This document shows, piece after piece, positions 56,694 through 64,000 of a stretch of DNA of 64,000 nt; positions within the stretch are counted from its first letter, which is position 1, and each line of letters opens with the position of its first letter. Both the position numbers and the translations under genes were made by a program. The notes beneath the pieces are model-generated. The model was not told the origin of the DNA, searched no databases, and saw only the letters and a list, made by a program, of their open reading frames with translations. Source of the stretch: Pleurocapsa minor GSE-CHR-MK 17-07R (GTDB taxonomy: Bacteria > Chloroflexota > Anaerolineae > Aggregatilineales > Phototrophicaceae); contig JAHHHY010000015.1 in NCBI GenBank assembly GCA_019359125.1, forward strand, positions 1 through 64,000, read 5' to 3'.

Positions 56694-57506
56694 CTAGCTG
56701 GCAGGGGCAGGCGGCGCGTCGCGGGTGACGCCGGGCACGGCCAGCCCGACCGAATAGCCGCGCTCACCCTCGCCGAACACGATGCTGTAGGGCAGCGTGC
56801 GGATATTCTGCCACAGGGTGGCCACCGCCGCACCGGTCACCCATGCCGGCTGACTGCCACCTGCCAGCGCCGCCAGGCTGACGCCGCCGTGATCTTCCGG
56901 ACGCCAGAAGATGAAGGGCGCATCCGGGCGCAGCTCGGTTTCAGTCACGGTGACCCACGCTTCAGACGGGTCAAAACGGATCGGCGCGCCGCTGATGAGC
57001 TTGCAGGCCGACAGCACGCGGCCAAACCAGCCGCTGTCCCATGAGCCGTAGTTGTCGGCCACATGCGTGCGGTTGCCGATATTCATCACCACCTGCTCGA
57101 CCACCGGCGCCGATTCCCCGGCTGGCGGGGCAGTCGCGCGCGCATCCAGCGTGTAAAAGCCTTCATTCAGCGCGACATAATTGACGAACTGCTCGATGCG
57201 GGCCGTGTCGACAAAGTCAAACAGGATTTCGGTGTTGAACGGGCCCAGCTCGTTCACCCACACGACGCGCCCGTCGCCATACACGGTGCACGGCGGAATC
57301 TCGCTGAACTGCGCGTGCGCGGGCAGGTCACCGCCCAGGATGTCGGCGCGGAAGAGAATCGCGCCGGGGCTGGTGTCCCACAATTGATCGGCGGGCAGCG
57401 CGGTCGGCGTAAGCTCGGTCACGCCGCAGGCAGACAGCACGCAGAGGGCGGCGGCGCAGGCGGCAGTCGTCAGGTGACGCAGGGTGCGGGATGCCCGTCC
57501 GGGCAT
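56694..57506 (-). CDS. Predicted lipoprotein, unknown function
   Basis: A 270-residue lipoprotein with lipobox VLSAC near residue 27. The mature part of about 240 residues has no recognised domain. It shows ILFRADILGGDLPAHAQFSE, VYGDGRVVWVNE and YVALNEGFYTLDA, patterns recurring in Anaerolineae surface proteins. ATG 57506 is preferred because GAGG lies eight bases upstream and it leads straight into the signal sequence; codons before it add a hydrophilic stretch. It precedes the two-helix membrane gene in a leftward pair. Confidence 0.78.
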   Translation of the reverse strand: MPGRASRTLRHLTTAACAAALCVLSACGVTELTPTALPADQLWDTSPGAILFRADILGGDLPAHAQFSEIPPCTVYGDGRVVWVNELGPFNTEILFDFVDTARIEQFVNYVALNEGFYTLDARATAPPAGESAPVVEQVVMNIGNRTHVADNYGSWDSGWFGRVLSACKLISGAPIRFDPSEAWVTVTETELRPDAPFIFWRPEDHGGVSLAALAGGSQPAWVTGAAVATLWQNIRTLPYSIVFGEGERGYSVGLAVPGVTRDAPPAPAS

Positions 57507-57664
57507 AAGGCGATCCTCTTGTGAATTCTGGCATTCTTTCATGCATTGTAACACGCACTCTGTCCAGTCGGGCAGGCGTCTGGTTGTAAAGGGATTGTCA
57601 AGGGGTGAGCCTGGCGCGGGGCTGTGCTATGCTTAGGCGACTTGCCGCACGAGAAGGGGGCCGT

Positions 57665-59404
57665 GTGCCAGAAGAATCCGTTATCGCTGCCGGGGCGCCA
57701 GACCAGCCGACCGCGCAGCAGGAAACCAATACCCGCGTGGCCCGCGCCACCGGCGTGCTGGCGCTGGGGAATATCCTCAGCCGGGCGCTGGGCATGGCCC
57801 GCGAGATCGTCATCACGACGCTGTTTGGCGCATCGCGCGCGACCGACGCTTTTTACGCGGCCACGATTGTCCCCAAGACGCTGTATGACCTGCTGATTGC
57901 CGGCCACGTGAACAGCGCGATCGTCCCTGTGCTGAGCGAGATCGATGCGAAAGAGGGCCGCGTCGCCTTCTGGCATGTGGTCTCGGTGCTGGTCAGCCTG
58001 CTCACCGTGATCCTGTCGCTGCTAGTGCTGCTGATTATGGCATTCGCGCCGCAGGTCATCACGCTGGTGGGCAGCGGCTACTCGGCCGAGACAGTCGGCC
58101 TGGCCGCCGGCCTGCTGCGCCTGACCGCCCCGGCGCTGATTTTCCTCGGCCTGTTTTCGGCCATGAGCGGCGCCCTGTATGCGCTGCATCAATTCACCTG
58201 GCCTGCGCTGGCCGGCGTGGTCTTCAACGGCTGCATCGTGCTGGTGACGCTGCTGGCTGTGCCGCCCGTGCAGGTGACCGCGCAGATTCTGCCCGGCACG
58301 CTGCCTGATTTCTCGTATGCGCGCCCGGAATGGGCGATCCAGTCGGCGGCGCTGGGTTGGATGGTAGGATCTGCCGCCCAGGCGCTGGTGCAGATTCCCG
58401 GCCTGCGTGGTTCGCGCCTGCGCCTCTCGCTTAATTTCCGCCATCCCAGCATCCGCCAGATTGCAAAGCTGTACGCGCCGGTTATGTTCACGCTGATCGT
58501 GGACACGCTGGTGGTGCGCACCTTCAGCTATAACCTGGCCAGCAACACCGTGGAAGGTGCGCTGGGCTACATGAACTGGGCGACCACGCTGATTCAGTTT
58601 CCGCAGGGGCTGGTGGCGACGGCCATCAGCGTGGCGATTTTGCCCACGCTGTCGCGCTTTGCCGCGCTGATGGCGATGGGCTCGACGCCAGATATGGCCG
58701 GGGATGATGCTTCGGCCATGGCGTCCGGCGCATCACAGGACAATACGCAGGCGTTCAAAGACACGCTGGGGCTGGGGCTTAGGCTGTCGATCGTGCTGAT
58801 GCTGCCCGCGGCTGTGGGGCTGTTTGTGCTGGCCACGCCGATTGTCTCGCTGATTTTTCAGCGCGGCGCCTTTAACGCGACAGATACCGCCATCACCGCT
58901 GATGCGCTGCGCCTGTACCTGATCGGCCTGCCGTTTGCCGCGGTCGACCTGCTGCTGGTGTATGCCTTTTATGCGCGCCAGGACACGCTGACGCCCGCGC
59001 TGATCGGGCTGGTCAGCTTTGGCGTGTACCTGGTGACGGCGGTGCTGCTGCTGCCGGTCATCGGCCTGTTCAGCCTGATGGTGGCCGACAGCCTGAAGCA
59101 CATTTCGCATGCGCTGATATCGGCCGTGCTCTTGCAGCGTAGGCTGAACGGGCTGGGCAAACAGCGCATCTTCAGCACGCTGGCGAAGGCAGGCTTTGCG
59201 GCTGCGGCGATGGGTCTGCTGGCGCTGGTGACTGAGCCGCTGCTGGAGAGCGTTGTCGGCATGAGCAGCACGCTGCGCGAGGCGATCGTGGTGGCGGTGG
59301 CGGCCGGGCTGGGCGGGGCGGCCTATGTGGGCATCGCCACGCTGCTGAAAGTGGATGAGCTGGCGTGGATGGCAGGTATGGTGCGCCGCCGCCTGGGGCG
59401 GTGA
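57665..59404 (+). CDS. murJ: Lipid II flippase MurJ
   Basis: MurJ moves lipid-linked peptidoglycan precursor across the membrane. The 579-residue chain has about 14 membrane helices. The family stretch GVLALGNILSRALGMAREIVI (core: NILSRALGMAREIV) and FGASRATDAFYAATIVPKTL at the N-terminus are typical, with the conserved Arg and Asp of the central cavity. Start is uncertain: the GTG at 57665 follows AAGGGGG closely and is chosen; ATG 57629 or GTG 57605 would add 12 or 20 residues. It stands alone among unrelated genes and is followed by non-coding repeats. Confidence 0.92.
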   Translation: MPEESVIAAGAPDQPTAQQETNTRVARATGVLALGNILSRALGMAREIVITTLFGASRATDAFYAATIVPKTLYDLLIAGHVNSAIVPVLSEIDAKEGRVAFWHVVSVLVSLLTVILSLLVLLIMAFAPQVITLVGSGYSAETVGLAAGLLRLTAPALIFLGLFSAMSGALYALHQFTWPALAGVVFNGCIVLVTLLAVPPVQVTAQILPGTLPDFSYARPEWAIQSAALGWMVGSAAQALVQIPGLRGSRLRLSLNFRHPSIRQIAKLYAPVMFTLIVDTLVVRTFSYNLASNTVEGALGYMNWATTLIQFPQGLVATAISVAILPTLSRFAALMAMGSTPDMAGDDASAMASGASQDNTQAFKDTLGLGLRLSIVLMLPAAVGLFVLATPIVSLIFQRGAFNATDTAITADALRLYLIGLPFAAVDLLLVYAFYARQDTLTPALIGLVSFGVYLVTAVLLLPVIGLFSLMVADSLKHISHALISAVLLQRRLNGLGKQRIFSTLAKAGFAAAAMGLLALVTEPLLESVVGMSSTLREAIVVAVAAGLGGAAYVGIATLLKVDELAWMAGMVRRRLGR

Positions 59405-59485
59405 TGAGTCAGATGTGTTTGTGTTTGCCATCAGGCGGACGCAGCGAGGCTGTTTCAGGAAGTATCGGGAGATGCGGTTTTATAG

Positions 59486-59625
59486 GCCTCACCCTGCGTC
59501 GCTGCGCTCCGCCGTCCCTCTCCACGATGTGGAAGAGGGACAAAATGCCTGCTTTTTTGGCTCACATATTGGCCGTGAGTCATCCCCTCAGTCCACATCG
59601 TGGAGAGGGGAAAGAGGGGTGAGGC
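59486..59625. repeat. GCCTCACCCT inverted-repeat element
   Basis: 140 bases bounded by GCCTCACCCT and AGGGGTGAGGC. It has an internal CCCTCTCCAC-type hairpin and a second motif (GTCATCCCCTC then GTGGAGAGGGGA) shared with the element at 48521. It combines features of the 26471 and 48521 copies, so it looks like the fullest member of the family. Confidence 0.75.
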
Positions 59626-59740
59626 TGGTTCAGGCCTACTGATGTGCGCACTGACCGAAAAGTGGGGAGTCGTTGGCGTAGCGGCTTGGCATGCCAAGCC
59701 CCATGGGCACCAAGTTAAGACGGGTCTTCTCTTATTTGCC

Positions 59741-59850
59741 GGGCGGACACGCAGGTCCGCCCCTACATTCCTCGCGGACAAACAGTTGCAACCGCGAGTT
59801 TTTCCCTTCAAATCCAAGCGACTCCGAGGGGCGGACCTATGTGTCCGCCC
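59741..59850. mobile_element. 110-bp element with hairpin ends (GGGCGGAC family)
   Basis: Both ends are hairpins: GGGCGGAC...GTCCGCCC at 59741-59762 and 59829-59850. The two ends are inverted repeats of each other over about 24 bases with two mismatches, followed inward by CTAC or CTC. The interior has a further CTCGCGG/CCGCGAG stem. The design matches the 33030 element although the sequence differs. Confidence 0.65.
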
Positions 59851-59950
59851 TGGAGGATCAAAGTCTACAGATTGCAACCTTGTTGGGCAGGACCAAAAAC
59901 ATTTGCCGCTGGCGTTCGGCAAGTCAGGTGCTGGCATGCCCCCGCACAGC

Positions 59951-60220
59951 CTAACGCGCGAAACGCTTCGCGCTGCGAACGCGCAGTTTGGCCGCCTCTT
60001 CCTCGCGATTCTTCGGCGGGACCTGCGTCGTCAGCCCATCGAGCAAGCGGCGCGTGACATCGGTTACCTCATTTACCGCCGCCTGAAACGCAGCTTCGTT
60101 GGCCTTTGACGGCGTATTAAACCCGCTGATCTTGCGCACATACTGCAAGGCCGCGGCCTGAATCTCGTCATCGCTCACGGGTGGGGCGAAGTTATACAGC
60201 GTGCGGATGTTCCGGCACAT
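59951..60220 (-). CDS. DUF2277 family protein
   Basis: An 89-residue small cytoplasmic protein that fits DUF2277 from end to end: MCRNIRTLYNFAPPVSDDEI at the start, AALQYVRKISGFNTPSKANE in the middle, and a basic end EAAKLRVRSAKRFAR. The opening Met-Cys-Arg-Asn-Ile is a hallmark of the family. The function is unknown. It is leftward, 16 bases after the stop-side neighbour (the AlkZ-like gene) in the same orientation, so the two are probably co-transcribed. Confidence 0.9.
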   Translation of the reverse strand: MCRNIRTLYNFAPPVSDDEIQAAALQYVRKISGFNTPSKANEAAFQAAVNEVTDVTRRLLDGLTTQVPPKNREEEAAKLRVRSAKRFAR

Positions 60221-60235
60221 GGGTGAGTTCCCCTC

Positions 60236-61324
60236 TCAGCGTTCAATCGTCAGTTTGAGCGGCAGCGCGACGAAGCGGGCATACGCGCCCGCAGCCTCAG
60301 CCGCCGCATCTTCCAGCGCACCCAGCGGCTGGAACGGTATCAGCGTGATCTCGACGTGCTTCTTGCCGATGCTGCGTCGCCAAGTGCCCACGACCTGCCC
60401 ATCGATCACGATCATCGACTGGAACACGCCGTTATTGCCGGGCACGATGCGCTGCGCGTACTCCGCGGCCAGCACCGCGCCCCGGTCTTTATAGCCCAGC
60501 AGGAATTCGTCGAAACCGGGCAGCAGCAGCACATGGCCTGCGGCCTGCGGACGGGCAGATGCAGCCAGCGATTCCGGCATCCAGTAGGTTTTGCGGTCGA
60601 TGGTTTCAGAAACAAACGCATTCCGCACCAGCTCGAGCGCGGCTTTGGCTTCGGTCATGCTGATGCCGGCCCACCATCCCAGGTCCTGCACGGTGGCCGG
60701 GCCGTGGCTGGTGAAGTACATGCGCGCCAGCGCCGCCAGTGATTCCTCCGGCGAGAGATCGAGCGCGTTCGGCGCCCACTCGTCCAGCAGCACGAACGTC
60801 TGTTGTTTGCCCTGCATCGGGCCCAGGCACAGCAGCCCCAGCTGCGACAGATACCACAGGATGTGATAGGTGCGCTGCCCGGCAGTGCTGATGCCTGCAT
60901 TCTCCAGCAGCGCCATGATGTCCGGACGCGACAGACGGCGGCCGCCGCTGAGCGCATCCGTCAGCAGATCGCCACAGCGCATGATCGTCGCCACCGTCAG
61001 GTCGAGATTGTCCAGCCGCGACTGGTCGGCGGCCAGCATGCGCGCCCCGCACAGCCGCAGCATCCAGCGGGCATGCTGCGGCGCGACAAAATGGATCGTG
61101 CCGCGCATCGGCCAGGTGCGCAGGATGTCGCCGTTTTCAATGGCGCGCTCGACATCCGCCAGCAGGGGGGACTGTGTGCGCAGGCCAATGGCCCAGACCG
61201 ACTGCATGTAGTCCTGCGCCTGCATCGCCCCCATGTGCGCGACCACGTCTTTAGGCGATGCGAAAACATTCCCCGTGACATGCTGATTCGCCAGCCGCCA
61301 GTGCCCGATCTCGTGCGCCTGCAT
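60236..61324 (-). CDS. AlkZ/YcaQ-like winged-helix DNA glycosylase
   Basis: A 362-residue HTH_42-superfamily protein, the family of AlkZ and YcaQ that excises bulky alkylated bases and unhooks interstrand cross-links. The catalytic QxQ loop is intact: GAMQAQDYMQSVWAIGLR near residue 32. The C-terminal beta-barrel signature is present as LLPGFDEFLLGYKDRGAVL and MIVIDGQVVGTWRRSIGKK. Three winged-helix units fit between. ATG 61324 (MQAHEIGHWRLANQHV) is chosen; codons upstream are in the spacer. Such genes often lie in antibiotic clusters for self-resistance, but no such cluster is visible here. Activity is inferred from the motif. Confidence 0.83.
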   Translation of the reverse strand: MQAHEIGHWRLANQHVTGNVFASPKDVVAHMGAMQAQDYMQSVWAIGLRTQSPLLADVERAIENGDILRTWPMRGTIHFVAPQHARWMLRLCGARMLAADQSRLDNLDLTVATIMRCGDLLTDALSGGRRLSRPDIMALLENAGISTAGQRTYHILWYLSQLGLLCLGPMQGKQQTFVLLDEWAPNALDLSPEESLAALARMYFTSHGPATVQDLGWWAGISMTEAKAALELVRNAFVSETIDRKTYWMPESLAASARPQAAGHVLLLPGFDEFLLGYKDRGAVLAAEYAQRIVPGNNGVFQSMIVIDGQVVGTWRRSIGKKHVEITLIPFQPLGALEDAAAEAAGAYARFVALPLKLTIER

Positions 61325-61391
61325 AGCCCTCCATGTCGTCTGATTCAGATAATTTGTTCTATTATACGGGGTTTGTGGGCGCGGGCAACCG

Positions 61392-62087
61392 TTACCGGCA
61401 CGAGCGGCGGCGCGGCAGCTCATAGGTGTCCGGTTCCATTTGCAGCATCATGAGCGCCTCTAACTCGCCGTTGGCGCGCAGCACGACCGGCGCCCGCCAA
61501 AAGCGCGAAGCATCCAGCGGGCAGCGCAGGTCAAGGCGCGTGCTCAGCCCGCCGTCGTAGTAGGTGGCGACCTGAAACAGCCGACCATCGGATGCCGATG
61601 AGGTGCGTACGCGCCCGTACTGCGGGCGGTCGAGCGCCACCCAGACATCGCCAAAACGCAGCGTGGTGCCGATTTCCACCCACTGCACCAGCCCCTGGCT
61701 GAACCACAGTGAGCCGCGTCGATTGGCGTTGATATAGGCGGGCTGCGCGCCCGACCAGTCCCATTGCAGATAGCCGCTGTCGATGTCCATGCCACGGCTG
61801 TAATAGATGCGCTCCACCCACGGGCTGGCTTCCAGCAGATCGAGCGCCTGGGGCATGCTCATGTCGCCCGCGCTGATATCCAGCGGGCACACAACCGCTT
61901 CGCCGCAGTCTTCGTCTGGCAGCAGCAGCGCGTGATAGTCAGCACTGCCTGGCGCAGACGCGAACCACTGCGCCAGCGCGACGATGACGATCAGCGCGGC
62001 AAACAGCGCGGCCGCCGCCTGGGCAACGATGGGGACAAACGGGGTCTGACCGGCATCAATCCCGCGAAATGGGGCACGGATCATCAT
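61392..62087 (-). CDS. Membrane-anchored exported protein, tandem paralogue A
   Basis: A 231-residue protein without recognised family. One N-terminal membrane helix (about 18-42, IVAQAAAALFAALIVIVAL core) leads to an external domain with three cysteines (EDCGEAVVCPLDI, LRCPLD). It shares its plan with the next gene: an early CxxxxxxCP motif, SPWVER, YLQWDWSGAQPAYI and CPLDASRFWRAPV. The overlap of 32 bases with the neighbour, two adjacent ATGs (62087 and 62084) and a weak ribosome site make the exact start uncertain. It is probably translated with the upstream paralogue. Confidence 0.72.
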   Translation of the reverse strand: MMIRAPFRGIDAGQTPFVPIVAQAAAALFAALIVIVALAQWFASAPGSADYHALLLPDEDCGEAVVCPLDISAGDMSMPQALDLLEASPWVERIYYSRGMDIDSGYLQWDWSGAQPAYINANRRGSLWFSQGLVQWVEIGTTLRFGDVWVALDRPQYGRVRTSSASDGRLFQVATYYDGGLSTRLDLRCPLDASRFWRAPVVLRANGELEALMMLQMEPDTYELPRRRSCR

Positions 62088-62760
62088 ACAGCCAGCCAGC
62101 AAAATCGTAGTCGTCGAACGGGACGCCCTGCATCAGGTTGTCGCTGAACAGCGAAATGGTGACGGGCGCACTCCAGAAGGCGCGGGCAGGGGCGGGGCAG
62201 TTGAAATGGGTTTCGATCACCAATTGGCTCTGGTTGTAGGCTGCCAGAAAATACGCGTTGGTGATGTCGCGCACGGTGCCAGACACGGCCAGCACGGCCG
62301 TCTGAATCGCCAGATCGCGCGACACGACCTGCAGGATGCCGTGCCGGGGAGCGCCGAGCGCCTGTTCATAGGCGCCATAGGGCAGGTAAGTGGGCACAGT
62401 GAGATAGCTGACCACGCCGTTGGTCACCCACAGGCCGGGCTGAATGCCAAGCTGGTCGGCCTCGCGCAGCCAGGCGGGCGCGGCTGGTGCCCAGCGCCAC
62501 GTCATATATCCGGCCCAGCGGGTTTCCTCAAAGGTGGGATTTTGTACCCAGGGATGGCGCATGAGCAGCGTCAGCGCACCTTCGGCGGTGGTCGTACCGG
62601 GGAGGATGCCGCTCCAGCACGGTTCGGATTCATCCTCGCAGCCATCGCGCATGAAGGCGCGAATCTGCGCGCTGTCGTCGGCCTGCGCGCGGATGACCCC
62701 GACGGCGACCGCAAACAGGGCCAGCAGCATCAGCATGACGGTGAAAACGGTGCGTCCCAT
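62056..62760 (-). CDS. Membrane-anchored exported protein, tandem paralogue B
   Basis: A 234-residue paralogue of the preceding gene. After the N-terminal helix (VFTVMLMLLALFAVAVGVI) it has CEDESEPCWSGI, HPWVQNPTFEE, YMTWRWAPAAPAWL and CPAPARAFWSAPVTISLFS, matching the landmarks of paralogue A in order. Such pairs of short exported proteins recur in Anaerolineae genomes without known function. ATG 62760 is chosen over a TTG 39 bases upstream. Confidence 0.72.
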   Translation of the reverse strand: MGRTVFTVMLMLLALFAVAVGVIRAQADDSAQIRAFMRDGCEDESEPCWSGILPGTTTAEGALTLLMRHPWVQNPTFEETRWAGYMTWRWAPAAPAWLREADQLGIQPGLWVTNGVVSYLTVPTYLPYGAYEQALGAPRHGILQVVSRDLAIQTAVLAVSGTVRDITNAYFLAAYNQSQLVIETHFNCPAPARAFWSAPVTISLFSDNLMQGVPFDDYDFAGWLYDDPCPISRD

Positions 62761-63118
62761 GGGCGATGCCCCGAAAACCGGATGGACGAGACCTGTCAAT
62801 CATAGCGCCGGATGACGCAAATCGCATGAGAAGAACGGAGGCGGATTTGTTGGGCAGGGATGCGGGTGGCTTGTCGGAAAATACGCTGTAAGCGGGCGCG
62901 TCGCGACGCGCCCCTACGCTCCCAACCTCATGAAGAAGACATCAATTCGCAGGATATTCAACGAAAAGATGAGTTGTAAATACCGGTAAGGTCTGCCGTC
63001 GTAGGGGCGCGTCGCGACGCGCCCGTCTCAATACCCTGTCAAAGTAATTCTTGACGACGGTCAAACCTTGGCGTTCCTGGCGTCTTGGCGGTTCAACTCT
63101 TTTTAGTGGTCGCGCCTC
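62761..63118. other. Intergenic region with a hairpin-ended element
   Basis: No gene in 358 bases. It holds the 133-bp element at 62893-63025 and a degenerate 9-mer tandem (CTTGGCGTT, CCTGGCGTC, TTGGCGGTT) at about 63066-63095, a pattern seen between genes of many bacteria. Confidence 0.6.
62893..63025. mobile_element. 133-bp MITE-like element with hairpin ends
   Basis: 25-bp terminal inverted repeats (62893-62917 and 63001-63025), each containing the palindrome GGGCGCGTCGCGACGCGCCC next to CTAC/GTAG. The interior differs from the 33030 copy except for CCCAACCT-type remnants near the left end. No coding capacity. Confidence 0.75.
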
Positions 63119-64000
63119 TCAGTTGCGATTCAGGCGCGGATCGAGCGCGTCGCGCAGGCCGTCGCCCAGCAGATTGAAGCCGAGCACGGTGATCATGATG
63201 GCGATGCCAGGGAAGAACACCAGATGCGGGCTGGTGAACACGTAATTGCGCCCTTCGCTCAGGATTGCGCCCCATTCCGGCAGCGGCGGCTGCGCGCCCA
63301 GGCCGATGAACGAGAGCGCGGCGGCCTCCAGCACGACCGAGCCGATGCCCAGCGTCGCCTGCACGATCAGCGGCGTGAGCGCGTTGGGCAGAATCTGCAC
63401 AAACAGCATGCGCCCGTGGGTGGCCCCCAGCGCCCGGTTGGCCGTCACGTATTCCATTTCTTTGATCGAGAGCACGCTGGCGCGGGCCAGTCGCGCATAG
63501 ACCGGGATGCTGACGATGGCGATGGCCACCAGCGCGTTTTGCAGGCCGGGTCCGGCGAAGCTGACGATGGCGATGGCCAGAATCAGCGACGGAAAGGCCA
63601 GCAGCACGTCCATGATGCGCATGAGGATGCCATCGACCCAGCCGCCGAAATAGCCCGACACCATGCCGATCAGCGAGCCGATGATGATGCCGATGGCCAC
63701 GCTGCTGATGCCCACGACGAGCGAATACTGCGCGCCCCACAGCACGCGGCTGAACATATCGCGCGCATTCAGGTCCAGGCCCATGAAGTGCTGCGGTTCT
63801 TCGGCGGGGCAGCCCAGCACATGGATGCACGGCGGACGGCCGGGCAGGCGTCCCAGCCCGCGATGATCCTGCCGGTCGAGCATCGGCTGAAGCGGGTCAT
63901 AGGGCGCGATCACCGGAGCCAGCAGCGCGATAATCACGATGAAGGCGATGATGATCATGCCCAGATTGGCGCTCTTGTTGCGGCGCAGGTTCTTCCACAG
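63119..64000 (-). CDS. Peptide/nickel ABC transporter permease (DppC/OppC-like), partial
   Basis: The permease that pairs with a DppB-type subunit to import peptides or nickel chelates. The chain of 293 visible residues lacks its N-terminus because the frame stays open to the window edge (LWKNLRRNKSANLGMIIIAF). The OppC-type start VIAPYDPLQPM, GLDLNARDMFSRVLWGAQYS and the EAA loop VTANRALGATHGRMLFVQILPN are all present, followed by LGFNLLGDGLRDALDPRL at the end. About 40 residues around GRPPCIHVLGCPAEEPQHFMG form an unusual Cys-containing periplasmic insert. The rest of the operon must lie to the right. Confidence 0.92.
   Translation of the reverse strand: MWKNLRRNKSANLGMIIIAFIVIIALLAPVIAPYDPLQPMLDRQDHRGLGRLPGRPPCIHVLGCPAEEPQHFMGLDLNARDMFSRVLWGAQYSLVVGISSVAIGIIIGSLIGMVSGYFGGWVDGILMRIMDVLLAFPSLILAIAIVSFAGPGLQNALVAIAIVSIPVYARLARASVLSIKEMEYVTANRALGATHGRMLFVQILPNALTPLIVQATLGIGSVVLEAAALSFIGLGAQPPLPEWGAILSEGRNYVFTSPHLVFFPGIAIMITVLGFNLLGDGLRDALDPRLNRN

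Larger units (their letters stand above)
59405..59950. other. Intergenic region filled with inverted repeats
   Basis: No gene in 546 bases. It contains a GCCTCACCCT...GGGGTGAGGC element (59486-59625), an 18-bp palindrome GGCTTGGCATGCCAAGCC (59683-59700), and a hairpin-ended element (59741-59850). The rest, near 59860-59950, is unremarkable. Confidence 0.7.

Noticed and set aside
57595-57633. TTGTCA and TATGCT as the murJ promoter
   Set aside because: The spacer would be 27 bases, far outside the working range.
16289-63025. CRISPR array made of the recurring 20-bp palindromes
   Set aside because: The copies are kilobases apart or in inverted pairs with no regular spacers, and no cas gene is present.
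1-64000. tRNA or rRNA genes
   Set aside because: I saw no GGTTCGA-type arm with matching acceptor stem in the intergenic spaces; a covariance search would be decisive.

Overview
The window is about 63% GC by eye and densely coded, and most genes have normal bacterial spacing. It looks like a chromosomal segment from a Chloroflexota (Anaerolineae-like) bacterium. The pointers are LysM proteins with the Anaerolineae style of signal peptide, a Hanks-type kinase with thrombospondin-3 and TPR repeats, a sortase with an L,D-transpeptidase, a three-gene Tat locus beside a Tat-exported ferritin-like protein, an AapJ-type binding protein, and many hairpin-ended intergenic repeats. This placement is an inference from gene content; no rRNA or tRNA gene was seen.

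Layout. 1-4250: ECF sigma/anti-sigma pair, Tat-signal ferritin-like protein, tatA-tatB-tatC. 4250-11000: leftward operon with a large Ser/Thr kinase followed by three GT4 glycosyltransferases, joined by 4-base start/stop overlaps. 11050-17530: multi-pass membrane protein with a duplicated histidine motif, methyltransferase, sortase, Crp/Fnr regulator, ferredoxin, L,D-transpeptidase. 17700-19700: asparagine synthase. 19700-21500: AT-rich island holding a TcmP/DUF5131 pair arranged tail to tail. 21570-26220: hexapeptide acyltransferase, FHA protein, amino-acid binding protein, two tandem secreted proteins with Cys-Cys-Pro tails. 26220-30500: repeat cluster, methylmalonate-semialdehyde dehydrogenase, PP2C phosphatase, divergent atypical kinase. 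30500-37560: secreted PPC-type repeat protein, small exported proteins, recO, cdd and a lone phage tail-tube-like protein. 37700-43300: two LysM proteins, glycosyltransferase, iolC, SRA-HNH endonuclease. 43500-51050: TetR-controlled fatty-acid oxidation cluster. 51260-59400: FtsX-type permease, MerR regulator with a beta-hydroxyacid dehydrogenase, dps, murJ. 59400-64000: repeats, DUF2277, AlkZ-like glycosylase, two paralogous membrane proteins, and a DppC-type permease that runs off the end.

How the genes work together. Three regulatory circuits can be read from the DNA. A 16-bp LacI-type palindrome (ATGCAATCGATTGCAT) sits in the promoters of both mmsA/iolA and iolC, 13 kb apart, which implies a shared inositol regulon. 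A 24-bp palindrome overlaps the -10 box of a textbook TTGACA-N17-CATAAT promoter in front of the TetR gene of the fatty-acid cluster. A MerR-type promoter with a 19-bp spacer and a centred dyad precedes the MerR gene.

Accessory content is modest: the TcmP/DUF5131 island, the SRA-HNH restriction gene, a DUF559 endonuclease whose tail is written by a repeat element, and at least three families of hairpin-ended or inverted-repeat elements with no transposase. No CRISPR array, IS transposase, integrase or tRNA was found.
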